Positions 1-8,456 of a stretch of DNA of 64,000 bases are shown piece after piece. The notes beneath the pieces were generated by a model. That model was not told the DNA's origin, ran no database searches, and saw only the letters and a list, made by a program, of their open reading frames with translations. The stretch is from Pseudomonas sp. PDM18 (GTDB taxonomy: Bacteria > Pseudomonadota > Gammaproteobacteria > Pseudomonadales > Pseudomonadaceae): the NCBI RefSeq assembly GCF_014852585.1, contig NZ_JACVBX010000005.1:62001-126000 (forward strand). Reading direction: 5' to 3'. Made by a program: the position numbers and the translations under genes. Numbering within the stretch: the first letter of the stretch is position 1; each line of letters opens with the position of its first letter.

Positions 1-158
1 GGGGCGGGAGCCGGTTCAGCGGCAACAGGCTGTTCAGCCTGGGACTCGGCTTGCTCGGCGGGTTGTTCCTCGGCCTGGGGCTTCTTGCGCCACCAGCCGA
101 ACAGACCCTTCTTCTCCCCGGCTGGCGGGGCCTTCTTGTCGTCGTTGGAACCAAACAT
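1..158 (-). CDS. ftsY: Signal recognition particle receptor FtsY, N-terminal part (runs off window)
   Basis: Only the first 52 codons are present; the gene continues to the left of the window. The start ATG is at 158 and the protein begins MFGSNDDKKAPPAGEKKGLF, followed by a Trp-Trp-Arg-Lys-Lys patch and then an acidic Glu/Gln/Ala/Pro-rich stretch. That layout is typical of the variable, membrane-targeting A domain of Pseudomonas FtsY. The NG GTPase domain that would prove the call lies outside the window. FtsY docks SRP-ribosome complexes at the inner membrane for co-translational insertion. The divergent M16 peptidase pair next to it is the usual Pseudomonas neighbourhood, which supports the call. 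Confidence 0.85.
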   Translation of the reverse strand, partial: MFGSNDDKKAPPAGEKKGLFGWWRKKPQAEEQPAEQAESQAEQPVAAEPAPA

Positions 159-363
159 GTAGGGATCGAATCTCTAGGGGGCGCCACACAGGCAGGCAAC
201 AAAGAGCCAGGCAGAAAAAAGCCTCGAAACAGCTTTGCGAAGCCCTGAACGTGGCCGCCCGGAAAACGGATGGGTATCCTAGCATCTCCTCGCCCGCCGG
301 GGTTAAGAGGCTGGCCGCCAGCCTGCATAGACCCCGCGGACAGCCCGAAAGGTTCAGTCCACG
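159..363. other. Divergent intergenic region ftsY / M16 peptidase
   Basis: These 205 bp separate the ftsY start from the peptidase start and must hold promoters for both directions. I see no convincing -35/-10 pair and no other gene. Confidence 0.5.
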
Positions 364-1734
364 ATGAAAACCCTTGCACGCCGTCACGCCGGCCTGCTGC
401 TCGGTTCCCTGTTGCTGCCGCTGATGGCGAGCGCCGCGGAACCACAGCCCACCCACGAATACACCCTGGACAATGGCCTGAAGGTCGTCGTCCGCGAGGA
501 CCACCGCGCCCCCGTGGTGGTCTCCCAACTCTGGTACAAGGTCGGCTCCAGCTACGAGACGCCCGGCCTCACCGGACTCTCCCACGCCCTGGAGCACATG
601 ATGTTCAAGGGCAGCCGCAAGCTCGGCCCCGGCCAGGCTTCTCTGGTCCTGCGCGACCTCGGCGCGGAAGAGAACGCCTTCACCACCGACGACTACACCG
701 CCTATTACCAGGTACTCGCCCGCGACCGCCTGCCGGTGGCGCTGGAGCTGGAAGCCGACCGCATGGCGCACCTCGCCCTGCCGGCCGACCAGTTCAAGAG
801 CGAGATCGAGGTGATCAAGGAAGAGCGCCGCCTGCGCACCGAGGACAAGCCCAGCGCGCTGGCCTTCGAGCGCTTCAAGGCCGCCGCCTACCCCGCCAGT
901 GGCTACCGCACGCCGACCATCGGCTGGATGGCTGACCTGCAGCGCATGACCATCGACGACCTGCGCCACTGGTACCAGGCCTGGTACGCGCCGAACAACG
1001 CCACGCTGGTGGTGGTCGGCGACGTCAGCGGCGACGAGGTGAAGGCCCTGGCCGAGAAGTACTTCGGCGAGATCCCCAAGCGCGACCTGCCCGCCGCGCG
1101 CAAACCACTGGAACTGGCCGAGCCGGGTGAACGCCGCCTGAAGCTGCACGTGCGCACCCAGCTGCCCAGCCTGATCATGGGCTTCAACGTGCCGACCCTG
1201 GGCAGCAGCGATGACTCGAAACAGATCAACGCCCTGCGCCTGATCTCGGCGATCCTCGACGGCGGCTACAGCGCGCGCCTGTCCGCGCGCCTGGAGCGCG
1301 GCGAGGAAATCGTCGCCGGCGCCTCGGCCTCCTACGACGCCTTTTCCCGCGGCGACGGCCTGTTCTTCCTCTCGGCCACCCCCAACGTGCAGACCGGTAA
1401 GACCCTCGACCAGGTCGAGTCCGCGCTGTGGAAGCAGTTGGAGGACCTGAAGAAGAACCCGCCGAGCCAGGAAGAACTGGAGCGCGTGCGCGCCCAGGTC
1501 ATCGCCGGGCTGGTCTACGAGCGCGATTCCATCGCCGGGCAGGCCAGCACCATTGGCGAACTGGAAAGCGTCGGCCTCGGCTGGCGCCTGGCGGACAAGG
1601 ACCTGGAAGCCATCCAGGCCGTCACCGCCGAAGATATCCAGCAAGCCGCCCGCACCTACTTCACCCGCTCCCGCCTGACCCTCGCCCAGGTCCTGCCGGA
1701 AGTCGCCACCGACAAGGAGCCGAGCCATGAGTGA
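364..1734 (+). CDS. M16 family zinc metallopeptidase (catalytic subunit)
   Basis: 456 aa with a signal peptide (residues 1-25, ending near ASAAEP), so it probably acts in the periplasm. The inverted zinc motif HxxEH is present as HALEH at residues 74-78, with the downstream acidic cluster IKEERR near residues 151-156 supplying the third ligand, as in pitrilysin / insulinase peptidases. Two M16 halves are visible, the second with a substrate-binding type region in its C-terminal part. The next gene overlaps it by 8 bp and encodes a related protein without the zinc motif. The arrangement resembles M16 heterodimers in which one subunit is catalytic and the partner shapes the chamber. Its natural substrate cannot be told from sequence. 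Confidence 0.9.
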   Translation: MKTLARRHAGLLLGSLLLPLMASAAEPQPTHEYTLDNGLKVVVREDHRAPVVVSQLWYKVGSSYETPGLTGLSHALEHMMFKGSRKLGPGQASLVLRDLGAEENAFTTDDYTAYYQVLARDRLPVALELEADRMAHLALPADQFKSEIEVIKEERRLRTEDKPSALAFERFKAAAYPASGYRTPTIGWMADLQRMTIDDLRHWYQAWYAPNNATLVVVGDVSGDEVKALAEKYFGEIPKRDLPAARKPLELAEPGERRLKLHVRTQLPSLIMGFNVPTLGSSDDSKQINALRLISAILDGGYSARLSARLERGEEIVAGASASYDAFSRGDGLFFLSATPNVQTGKTLDQVESALWKQLEDLKKNPPSQEELERVRAQVIAGLVYERDSIAGQASTIGELESVGLGWRLADKDLEAIQAVTAEDIQQAARTYFTRSRLTLAQVLPEVATDKEPSHE

Positions 1735-3256
1735 ACGCAATGGCCTGCGCTACGGCCTGGTCGGGCTGATCGTCATCGCGCTGATCGCCGGACTGGTGCT
1801 GTTCGTTTCCCGCCCCGCCGCCGCGCCCGAAGCAGCCGCGCCGGCGCCTGCCCCGACGCCAGCACCCACGCAGCCAGCTGCCGCCGAAAACTCCGCGCCC
1901 ACCGGCCTGCAATCCCTGGCCGAAGCTGCCGGCAAGGCGCCCAGCCACCGCAAGCTGAACATCCAGCAATGGCAGACTGCTGAAGGCGCCCGCGTGCTCT
2001 TCGTCGAGGCCCATGAGCTGCCGATGTTCGACCTGCGCCTGACCTTCGCCGCCGGCAGCAGCCAGGATGGCGACGCCTACGGCCTGGCCATGCTGACCAA
2101 CGCCATGCTTAACGAAGGCGTGCCCGGCAAGGACACCAGCGCCATCGCCGCCGGTTTCGACGACCTGGGCGCCAACTTCGGCAACGGCTCCTACCGCGAC
2201 ATGGCGGTGGCCAGCCTGCGCAGCCTGAGCGAGCCGAGCAAGCGCGACGCCGCCCTGGCGCTGTTCGACCAGGTGATCGGCCAGCCGACCTTCCCCGAGG
2301 ACGCCTTGGCCCGCATCAAGAACCAGGTCATGGCCGGCTTCGAGTACCAGAAGCAGAACCCCGGCAAACTGGCGGGCCTTGAGCTGTTCAAGCGGCTCTA
2401 TGGCGACCATCCCTACGCCCATTCCAGCGACGGCAATGAGAAGTCGGTGCCAAAGATCAGCGTCGCCCAGCTGCGCGCCTTCCACCAGAAGGCCTACGCC
2501 GCCGGCAACGTGGTCATCGCACTGGTCGGCGACCTGACCCGCGAGCAGGCCGAAGCCATCGCCGGCAGCGTCTCCAAATCCCTGCCCACGGGCCCTGCCC
2601 TGCCAGCGCCGGGCGAGCCGCGGACACCCAAGGCCGGCGTCACCCACATCGAGTTCCCGTCCAAGCAGACCCAGCTGATGCTGGCTCAGCTGGGCATCAC
2701 CCGTAACGACCCGGACTACGCCGCGCTCTACCTGGGCAACCAGATTCTCGGCGGTGGCGGCTTCGGCACCCGCCTGATGGACCAGGTGCGCGAGAAGCGC
2801 GGCCTGACCTACGGCGTGTACTCCGGCTTCACCGGCATGCAGTCGCGCGGGCCATTCACCATCGGCCTGCAGACCCGCGCCGAAATGAGCGAAGGCACCC
2901 TCAAGCTGGTCCAGGACATCGTCCGCGACTACCTCGACAAGGGCCCGACGCAGAAGGAACTCGACGACGCCAAGCGCGAGCTGGCCGGCAGCTTCCCGCT
3001 GTCCACCGCGAGCAACGCCGACATCGTCGGCCAGCTGGGCGCCATCGGCTTCTACAACCTGCCGCTGGATTACCTGGAGACCTTCCTCAGCCAGGTCCAG
3101 GGCCTGAGCGTGGAACAGGTGAAACAAGCCATGCGCCGCCACCTCGACCCGGACGCCTTCGTCATCGTCACCGCCGGCCCCACCGTGCCGCAGCAACCGC
3201 TGCCGCCGCCCACCGACAAACCCGCCGCGCAACCTGCCGGCGTACCGGAGCATTGA
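1727..3256 (+). CDS. M16 family peptidase-like protein, non-catalytic partner
   Basis: 509 aa. An N-terminal membrane anchor (about residues 9-27, hydrophobic VGLIVIALIAGLVLFV) is followed by an Ala/Pro-rich linker (about residues 30-55) and then two M16 domains. Where the catalytic subunit has HxxEH, this protein reads GLAMLTNAMLNEG, so the zinc ligands are missing. The C-terminal half keeps a glycine-rich loop (GNQILGGGGFGTRL) and the REKRGLTYGVYSG Arg/Tyr segment seen in substrate-binding M16 subunits. The 8-bp overlap with the upstream zinc peptidase suggests translational coupling and a heterodimer tethered to the periplasmic face of the inner membrane. The complex itself is inferred. 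Confidence 0.85.
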   Translation: MSERNGLRYGLVGLIVIALIAGLVLFVSRPAAAPEAAAPAPAPTPAPTQPAAAENSAPTGLQSLAEAAGKAPSHRKLNIQQWQTAEGARVLFVEAHELPMFDLRLTFAAGSSQDGDAYGLAMLTNAMLNEGVPGKDTSAIAAGFDDLGANFGNGSYRDMAVASLRSLSEPSKRDAALALFDQVIGQPTFPEDALARIKNQVMAGFEYQKQNPGKLAGLELFKRLYGDHPYAHSSDGNEKSVPKISVAQLRAFHQKAYAAGNVVIALVGDLTREQAEAIAGSVSKSLPTGPALPAPGEPRTPKAGVTHIEFPSKQTQLMLAQLGITRNDPDYAALYLGNQILGGGGFGTRLMDQVREKRGLTYGVYSGFTGMQSRGPFTIGLQTRAEMSEGTLKLVQDIVRDYLDKGPTQKELDDAKRELAGSFPLSTASNADIVGQLGAIGFYNLPLDYLETFLSQVQGLSVEQVKQAMRRHLDPDAFVIVTAGPTVPQQPLPPPTDKPAAQPAGVPEH

Positions 3257-3867
3257 TGAGCAAACGACCCGGTGGCGCCCCGCGCGCCGCACAGAAGCCC
3301 CACGGCGGCCAGGGCCAGCTGCGCATCATCGGCGGGGAATGGCGCAGCCGGCGCTTCGCGTTCCCCGACGGCCCGGGCCTGCGCCCTACACCCGACCGGG
3401 TGCGCGAGACCCTGTTCAACTGGCTCGCGCCCTACGTTCCTGGCGCCCGCGTGCTCGACCCCTTCGCCGGCAGCGGCGCGCTGTTCCTCGAAGCGCTGTC
3501 CCGTGGCGCCAGCGCGGGCCTTGCGCTGGACACCAACGGCGAAGCCGTGGCGGCGCTGCGCGGCACCCTCGACACCCTCAAGTGCGCCACCGGCCAGCTG
3601 GTGATGACCGACGCGCTGCGCTACCTCGATAACCAGGCGGCGCAGCCTTTCGACCTGGTCTTCCTCGACCCTCCCTTCCACCAGGACCTGCTGCAGAACG
3701 CCTGCCGTCTGCTTGAAGAGCGTGGCTGGCTGGCCAAGGACGCGTGGGTCTACACCGAAAGCGAAGCCGTGCCCTCCAGCCTCGGCCTGCCGGGCAACTG
3801 GCGGCTGCACCGGGAGAAGAAGGCGGGTTCGGTGCATTACGCGCTTTGGCAGCGACAAGAGTCCTGA
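3256..3867 (+). CDS. rsmD: 16S rRNA (guanine(966)-N(2))-methyltransferase RsmD
   Basis: 203 aa from the ATG at 3256, which shares one base with the stop of the preceding gene (TGATG); a TTG at 3253 directly before it is a less likely start. The protein has the basic N terminus followed by the RIIGGEWRSRRFAFP block of RsmD, the SAM-binding segment VLDPFAGSGALFLEALSRGA, and the catalytic DPPF motif in VFLDPPFHQDLL. RsmD methylates N2 of G966 in 16S rRNA using S-adenosylmethionine. It sits at the end of the M16 unit and is followed by a strong intrinsic terminator. Confidence 0.95.
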   Translation: MSKRPGGAPRAAQKPHGGQGQLRIIGGEWRSRRFAFPDGPGLRPTPDRVRETLFNWLAPYVPGARVLDPFAGSGALFLEALSRGASAGLALDTNGEAVAALRGTLDTLKCATGQLVMTDALRYLDNQAAQPFDLVFLDPPFHQDLLQNACRLLEERGWLAKDAWVYTESEAVPSSLGLPGNWRLHREKKAGSVHYALWQRQES

Positions 3868-3874
3868 GCAGCAG

Positions 3875-3908
3875 CGAACCGTTGCAGCCATTGCAACGGT
3901 TCGCTTTT
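3875..3908 (+). terminator. Intrinsic terminator after rsmD
   Basis: A perfect 12-bp stem (CGAACCGTTGCA at 3875-3886 paired with TGCAACGGTTCG at 3892-3903) has a 5-nt loop and is followed by CTTTT. It starts 7 bp after the rsmD stop. A second small hairpin (GGAGTCGC / GCGACTCC, 3911-3930) follows. Confidence 0.85.
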
Positions 3909-3976
3909 GAGGAGTCGCAGGAGCGACTCCCGACAGGAAGTAGCCCCATCAACTGGCAGCAAAGGACGGCTGAATC

Positions 3977-4540
3977 ATGACCACCTTCCCGCTCTCGATC
4001 CGCGAACAACTGCTGGCGCTGGACGAGCGTTGTTTCGAACAGCCGGCCAGCGACTGGGCCGGTGAGATCGCCCTGCCCGCCGAGCTGGAACGCTTCTACC
4101 GCGAAGTCGGCCCGTGCGACTGCACCCTGGATACCGCCGGCAATCCGTTCTTCATCCCTTCGCTGGCGAAGCTGTGGAAACAGCAGGCCGGCTACCGCTG
4201 GCACGGCCTGACCGGCGAGCGGCTGGCGGGGTGGAGCGATGACTGGATCGTGGTGGCGGACCAGGGTGCCGATCCCTTCATCCTCGAATGCTCCAGCGGC
4301 CGCATCCTCTTCGACCAGCACGGAGGCCCCTGGGATCCCGCGCCGATGTTCGACAACATCTGGCAGATGACCGCCTGCCTCGCCACCTTCGCCCAAGTGT
4401 GGCGTGGGGCCGGCGAGGACATCTTCGCCGAGGATTACAGCGTCAATCCGCTCTACCGCCGCGAACTGATCGGCGAGCTGTCGCAATTGCTCGGCGACGC
4501 CCGCCGGGCGGAAAACCTGGCCGACGAGTTCGGCTGGTAG
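3977..4540 (+). CDS. SMI1/KNR4 (SUKH) domain-like protein
   Basis: 187 aa, cytoplasmic, no signal peptide. The segment LPAELERFYREVGP near residues 34-47 and the later block WIVVADQGADPFILECSSGRILFDQHGG match the shape of SUKH / SMI1-KNR4 proteins: a short helix ending in a glycine turn, then strands where a Trp and an acidic pair precede a display-type loop. SUKH proteins are often immunity proteins or general protein-binding scaffolds. No toxin gene is adjacent here, so an immunity role is not supported. It follows the rsmD terminator and has its own start at 3977; the next gene is convergent. Confidence 0.6.
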   Translation: MTTFPLSIREQLLALDERCFEQPASDWAGEIALPAELERFYREVGPCDCTLDTAGNPFFIPSLAKLWKQQAGYRWHGLTGERLAGWSDDWIVVADQGADPFILECSSGRILFDQHGGPWDPAPMFDNIWQMTACLATFAQVWRGAGEDIFAEDYSVNPLYRRELIGELSQLLGDARRAENLADEFGW

Positions 4541-4546
4541 CGAGCC

Positions 4547-5542
4547 TCACTGGCTCGCTGATTCCGCGACGTCTGCCGCCTCTGCTGCATCAGCCGCGCT
4601 GGCTTCCACGGCTTCGGGCTCGGACGATGCATTCTCCACAGCGCGATTGGCGTGTCGGCGATCCGCCGCACCCGAGCAGTCCGCAGTACCGGACAGCTCG
4701 CCATCCAGCGCAGCGTGGGTCCAGTTTTCCAGACGGGTGTACCAGGCGGTGTCCTCGGCAGTCTTCAGCCAGGCGATGGCTTCCGCGTCCTGCTGCTGCG
4801 CGGCCTTTTCCAGCCAGAGCCGCGCCTGCAGCTTGTTCATGCCCGCGCCGGAACCATTCCAGTAGGCCTCGCCGACCTTGAACTGGGCGCGGGCATTGCC
4901 CTGGGTCGCCGCCTTGCAGAACCACTGGAAGGCCCTTTCGCGGCTGGCGGCGTAGCGGTCCAGCAGGGCCGCTTCCTCCTCACTGGCGGCGTCGTAGACG
5001 CCCTGGGAATCGTCGAGGTAGAACCACCCCAGGTTGGTCTCGGCATCCTCGCTGCCCGCCTTGGCGGCGCGCTCGAACCAGGTGCCGGCCTTGACCCGGT
5101 CCTTGTCGACGCCTTCCCCGCCCCAGTAGAGGACGCCCATCTCGTTCTGCGCGCCGGCATCACCCTGCTCCGCCGCCCTGGCGAACCAGCGTGCCGCCTC
5201 GGCCTTGTCCTCCGGACCGCCGTCGCCATCGCGATAGAGCATGGCCAGTTGGACCTGCGCGCGAGCCATGCCGGCCTCGGCAGCCTTGCCCCACCATTTG
5301 CGCGCACCGGCGTAGTTCTGCTGGTGGTAGAAGTAGGCACCGAAATCGAACAGCGCCTGCGGCTCGCCCGTTGCGGCGGCCTGCTGCAGGCGGGTGAATT
5401 CGGCGAACAGTTCTTCGCCGCGTGAATCACTCTGCTCGGCGCTGGGAGCGTCGTCACTGAAGTCGGAAGAAGCGCCCTCGGCCCAGGCAAAACCGGGCAA
5501 GGCTACGGTGAGTGCGGAGAGGAACAGCCAGCGGCTGAACAT
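4547..5542 (-). CDS. Sel1-repeat (TPR-like) exported protein
   Basis: 331 aa from the ATG at 5542, chosen over a TTG at 5551 because AGGA lies about 9 nt before the ATG. Residues 1-22 form a signal peptide (MFSRWLFLSALTVALPGFAW, then AEG). Four to five Sel1 repeats follow, for example AEAARWFARAAEQGDAGAQ, then VLYWGGEGVDKDR, and WFERAAKAGSEDAETNLGWF, each with the alternating Ala/Gly helix-pair pattern. Sel1 repeats are alpha-helical protein-protein interaction scaffolds, often in envelope stress or assembly roles. The C-terminal 60 residues are low complexity Ala/Glu/Ser. Specific partner unknown. Confidence 0.85.
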   Translation of the reverse strand: MFSRWLFLSALTVALPGFAWAEGASSDFSDDAPSAEQSDSRGEELFAEFTRLQQAAATGEPQALFDFGAYFYHQQNYAGARKWWGKAAEAGMARAQVQLAMLYRDGDGGPEDKAEAARWFARAAEQGDAGAQNEMGVLYWGGEGVDKDRVKAGTWFERAAKAGSEDAETNLGWFYLDDSQGVYDAASEEEAALLDRYAASRERAFQWFCKAATQGNARAQFKVGEAYWNGSGAGMNKLQARLWLEKAAQQQDAEAIAWLKTAEDTAWYTRLENWTHAALDGELSGTADCSGAADRRHANRAVENASSEPEAVEASAADAAEAADVAESASQ

Positions 5543-5618
5543 AGGGGACAATCCTCATGTCGGTTGAATCGGTCGGCCATCCGGGCCGACACCTTGATGC
5601 TGCTGGTCCAGCAAGCCC

Positions 5619-5972
5619 TCAGATGGACTTGCCGGTATCGACGGTGCTGGTACGCACCAGTTCCACGCCATCGACCACCATCTTCCATTGGTTACCGTCC
5701 TGGTAGGGCGGCTTGGAGACCTTGAAGTGCGTGTCGAACGGACCGAAGCCCACGGTGAAACCGTCTGCTTCGTAGCGTTTGATCGGCGCCTCGATGGACT
5801 TCGAGGTGCTGCCCGACACCCGCTTGTAGACGACGCGCCCGTCGGCGGTGACCAGCAGGCTCATCTGCGGCGCAGTCCACAAGCCGACGTATGACTTGTG
5901 CTCCTGCGGCACCGGTTCGCCGCACGCGACGAGCCACAGCAAAAGGCTCAGCGCCGCGATTTTCTTCCACAT
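5619..5972 (-). CDS. Small lipoprotein of unknown function
   Basis: 117 aa from the ATG at 5972, which has a strong Shine-Dalgarno (AAAGGAGGGG about 7 nt upstream); longer in-frame starts further up lack one. The N terminus MWKKIAALSLLLWLVACGEP is a lipoprotein signal with lipobox LVAC. The mature part carries a WTAPQMSLLVTADGRVVYKR segment and a KPPYQDGNQWKMVVDG segment, consistent with a small beta-rich domain. I do not recognise a named family. It is read in the same direction as the Sel1 protein 76 bp downstream and may be co-transcribed with it. The YheT-type hydrolase is divergent. Confidence 0.75.
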   Translation of the reverse strand: MWKKIAALSLLLWLVACGEPVPQEHKSYVGLWTAPQMSLLVTADGRVVYKRVSGSTSKSIEAPIKRYEADGFTVGFGPFDTHFKVSKPPYQDGNQWKMVVDGVELVRTSTVDTGKSI

Positions 5973-6080
5973 TTCATCCCCTCCTTTGCGTGGGTTTCCC
6001 TGGCGAAGGATGCACAAGGCATCCATGGCACGGCCGACTTGGCGTTACTATCACAGCTCGTCGGCCCCATTCGATCCGTG

Positions 6081-7076
6081 ATGACTATACCCTCCCCGTT
6101 CAAGCCCGCCTGGTGGCTACCCGGCCCGCACCTGCAAACCCTCTATGGCTCGCTCGCGCGCAAGGCGCCCAGCCTTGAGCGCACCCGCGAGCGCCTGTGG
6201 CTGGAAGACGGCGACTTCATCGACCTCGACTGGCACGGCCCGCACGAGGCGGATGCGCCGCTGGTGCTGGCGCTGCACGGGCTGACCGGCTCGTCGTCCT
6301 CGCACTACATCCTCGGCCTGCAGCAACAGCTGGCAGCGCAGGGGTGGGCCAGCGTGGCGCTGAACTGGCGCGGCTGCTCGGGCGAGTCGAATTTGCTGCC
6401 GCGCGGCTACCACTCGGGCGTCAGCGAAGACCTCGCCTCGGTGGTCGCCCACGTCCGCGCCAAGCGACCGATGGCGCCGCTCTACGCGGTGGGCTATTCG
6501 CTGGGCGGCAACGTGCTGCTCAAGTACCTGGGCGAAGCCTCGGGCAGCTGCCCGCTGAAAGGCGCAGTGGCGGTCTCGGTACCCTTCCGCCTGGACCAGT
6601 GTGCCGACCGCATCGGCATCGGCTTCTCCAGGGTCTACCAGGCGCATTTCATGCGCGAGCTGGTGGCCTATGTGCAGACCAAGCGCCAGGCCTTCGCCGC
6701 CGGCGGCCACGCGGAAAACCTCGCCGCGCTGGAACGTCTCGGGCCGCTGGATGGCATGCGCACCTTCTGGGACTTCGACGACCGGGTGACCGCACCGCTG
6801 CACGGTTTCGCCGATGTGCACGACTACTACCGGCGCGCCTCCAGCCGCTATTACCTGGGCGGTATCCGCGTGCCGACGCTGATCATCCAGTCCAGCGACG
6901 ATCCGTTCATCCACGCCCACAGCGTTCCACGGCTGGACGAGCTGTCCGCTTCGACGCAGATGGAACTGCTGCCCCATGGCGGCCATGTCGGCTTCATCGG
7001 CGGCTCGCCAACGCGCCCGGATTACTACCTGGAGCGCCGTATCCCGCAGTGGCTGCGCGAACAGCGAGAGTCCTGA
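6081..7076 (+). CDS. YheT-family alpha/beta hydrolase
   Basis: 331 aa from the ATG at 6081 (MTIPSPFKPAWWLPGPHLQT). The Pro/Trp-rich opening KPAWWLPGPHLQTLYGSL is the hallmark of the YheT / ABHD1-3 branch. The nucleophile elbow is GYSLGG, the acid is probably the Asp in SSDDPFIH, and the catalytic His is in HGGHVGFIGG. The HGLTG oxyanion-type loop lies near residues 66-72. These enzymes are predicted esterases or lipases; ABHD relatives act on phospholipids, but the bacterial substrate is not established. No signal peptide, so cytoplasmic. Divergent from the lipoprotein gene and followed by the GNAT gene 82 bp on. Confidence 0.88.
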   Translation: MTIPSPFKPAWWLPGPHLQTLYGSLARKAPSLERTRERLWLEDGDFIDLDWHGPHEADAPLVLALHGLTGSSSSHYILGLQQQLAAQGWASVALNWRGCSGESNLLPRGYHSGVSEDLASVVAHVRAKRPMAPLYAVGYSLGGNVLLKYLGEASGSCPLKGAVAVSVPFRLDQCADRIGIGFSRVYQAHFMRELVAYVQTKRQAFAAGGHAENLAALERLGPLDGMRTFWDFDDRVTAPLHGFADVHDYYRRASSRYYLGGIRVPTLIIQSSDDPFIHAHSVPRLDELSASTQMELLPHGGHVGFIGGSPTRPDYYLERRIPQWLREQRES

Positions 7077-7158
7077 CTGCGCTGGGTCAGCCACTGGGCG
7101 CCGGAATGAGGCAGACTGGAACTGCACCAGTAAGGAAACGCCAGGAAGGAGCGCCGCG

Positions 7159-7575
7159 ATGCACGACACGCCGCTGACGATTCTGCACAACGAACCGCTG
7201 AGCGATGCACAGTGCGCGGGCATCGCCGCACTGTACCGCGCCGTGGGCTGGGGTTCGCCCGGCACCACCGCGGAGCTGCGCGACCTCTATGAATTCTCCA
7301 GCTACTTCCTGCTGGCCGTTGACGGCGAGCAGGTGCTCGGCCTGCTGCGCGCCGAAAGCGAAACGGCGCAGACCACGTGGCTTGCGGAAATCGCCGTGCT
7401 GCCGGGCTTCCAGTCCCGCGGGATCGGCCTTGCGCTGATGGCGCGCTTCCTCGCCGATCACCCGAACCGCACGCTCTACACCGATGCCACCGAGGGCGTG
7501 GAGGAGTTCTTCCTGCGTCACGGCATCGCCCTGCGTCGGCCACGGGTGCCGGGGCCGCGCCAGGTGGATGCCTGA
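7159..7575 (+). CDS. GNAT family N-acetyltransferase
   Basis: 138 aa. The ATG at 7159 is preceded by AGGAAGGA with 8-nt spacing, which decides the start over in-frame upstream codons. The acetyl-CoA binding motif A is visible as LAEIAVLPGFQSRGIGLAL, containing the Q/RxxGxG/A-type pyrophosphate loop (QSRGIG). The C-terminal TDATEGVEEFFLRHGI matches motif B, where Phe-Phe-x-x-x-Gly closes the fold. GNAT enzymes move an acetyl group from acetyl-CoA to amines. The acceptor here is unknown. Followed by a repeat-derived hairpin that could serve as terminator. Confidence 0.88.
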   Translation: MHDTPLTILHNEPLSDAQCAGIAALYRAVGWGSPGTTAELRDLYEFSSYFLLAVDGEQVLGLLRAESETAQTTWLAEIAVLPGFQSRGIGLALMARFLADHPNRTLYTDATEGVEEFFLRHGIALRRPRVPGPRQVDA

Positions 7576-7594
7576 CGTGTTGAGCGGGATGGCC

Positions 7595-7622
7595 GGCGGA
7601 TAACGCTGGCGCGTTATCCGCC
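7595..7622. repeat. Dispersed hairpin repeat, short form (GGCGGATAACGC family)
   Basis: Perfect 12-bp stem GGCGGATAACGC / GCGTTATCCGCC with loop TGGC. The same core occurs in longer double-hairpin copies at 12364-12440 and 63743-63820. Confidence 0.8.
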
Positions 7623-7654
7623 CTACATAACCTGAGCCCCTTCCCAAGAGCCCC

Positions 7655-7770
7655 TCACCCTAACCCTCTCCCAGGGGGAGAGGGGACCGTTCGGCGCAAG
7701 GAGAAGCCAATTTATCAGCCGGCAGGATCTGCCCCCTCTCCCTACGGGAGAGGGTTGGGGTGAGGGAAAG
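7655..7770. repeat. Dispersed CCCTCTCCC-type repeat pair
   Basis: CCCTCACCCTAACCCTCTCCC with AGGGGGAGAGGGG at 7655-7690 is answered by a reversed copy ending in GGGTTGGGGTGAGGG near 7751-7767, so the whole unit can fold back on itself. Related copies lie near 28905-29015, 47285-47325 and 56690-56775. Confidence 0.7.
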
Positions 7771-7802
7771 GCGATCGCTCGGAAACATCCTGGCTGTAAG
7801 AA

Positions 7803-8456
7803 TCAGCCTTCCAGCGGAACGTATAACCGGTCGAACACCGCCGCCACCGCCTCGCGGAACGCCGGGGCGATGTGCCCGCTTTCCAGCGCCAGCACCTGGT
7901 AGATACCGCGCCGCATCAGCGCTTCGCTGAGGTCGCTGGCCACTTCACGAGTGGTGCACAGGTAGCGCACCCAGGAGGTGAGGATGATCCAGGCGTTGAG
8001 GGTCAGGGCTTCGAGCTGGGGTTCGTCCATCTGCAGGATGCCGGCGTCGACGAAGCCCCGGTAAATCGCCTTGGCGTTGTCCATGGCGCGGCGGGCGAAG
8101 GAGCGATAGCCGGCGGCCAGCTCCGGGTCGGAATCCAGCAGGTGTTCCAGGTCGCGGTGCAGGAAGCGGTAATGCCACATCGCGGCGAGCAGCGCTTCGA
8201 GGTAGAAGGTCTTGTCCTCCACCGTCAACGCGCGCCCCTCGGGCAGGTGCAGGAACTGGTCGACGTGGCTTTCGTACTCGGCGAACAGCTGGGCGATGAT
8301 CACCTGCTTGTTGCGGTAGTGGTAGTACAGGTTGCCCGGCGAGATGCCCAGGTGCGCGGCGATGTGGTTGGTGGTGACGCTGCGTTCGCCCTGGGCGTTG
8401 AACAGCTCCAGGCTGGCCTGGGCGATGCGGTCACGGGTGTTGATGCGTGGTGCCAT
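7803..8456 (-). CDS. laoR: TetR-family regulator LaoR of long-chain alcohol oxidation
   Basis: 217 aa from the ATG at 8456 (a TTG six bases upstream is a poorer start). The N terminus carries a TetR helix-turn-helix: RDRIAQASLELFNAQGER, then a SVTTNHIAAHLGISPGNLYY recognition segment, about residues 8-52. The C-terminal ligand domain is all helical. It is divergent from laoC, laoB and laoA in the order described for the P. aeruginosa lao cluster, where LaoR is the regulator of long-chain alcohol oxidation. A 16-bp perfect palindrome lies inside the laoC promoter (8592-8607) and is the likely binding site. That the ligand is an alcohol, aldehyde or acyl derivative is inference. Confidence 0.85.
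   Translation of the reverse strand: MAPRINTRDRIAQASLELFNAQGERSVTTNHIAAHLGISPGNLYYHYRNKQVIIAQLFAEYESHVDQFLHLPEGRALTVEDKTFYLEALLAAMWHYRFLHRDLEHLLDSDPELAAGYRSFARRAMDNAKAIYRGFVDAGILQMDEPQLEALTLNAWIILTSWVRYLCTTREVASDLSEALMRRGIYQVLALESGHIAPAFREAVAAVFDRLYVPLEG

Noticed and set aside
34..1740. Long minus-strand frame across ftsY and the M16 gene
   Set aside because: The plus-strand M16 peptidase has signal peptide and HxxEH motif; the opposite frame is a Gly/Ala/Val/Arg-rich shadow. The real ftsY start lies in another frame at 158.
3977..4540. Toxin-immunity pair around the SUKH-like protein
   Set aside because: The flanking genes are rsmD and a Sel1-repeat protein; no toxin or secretion gene is close, so an immunity role is not supported.
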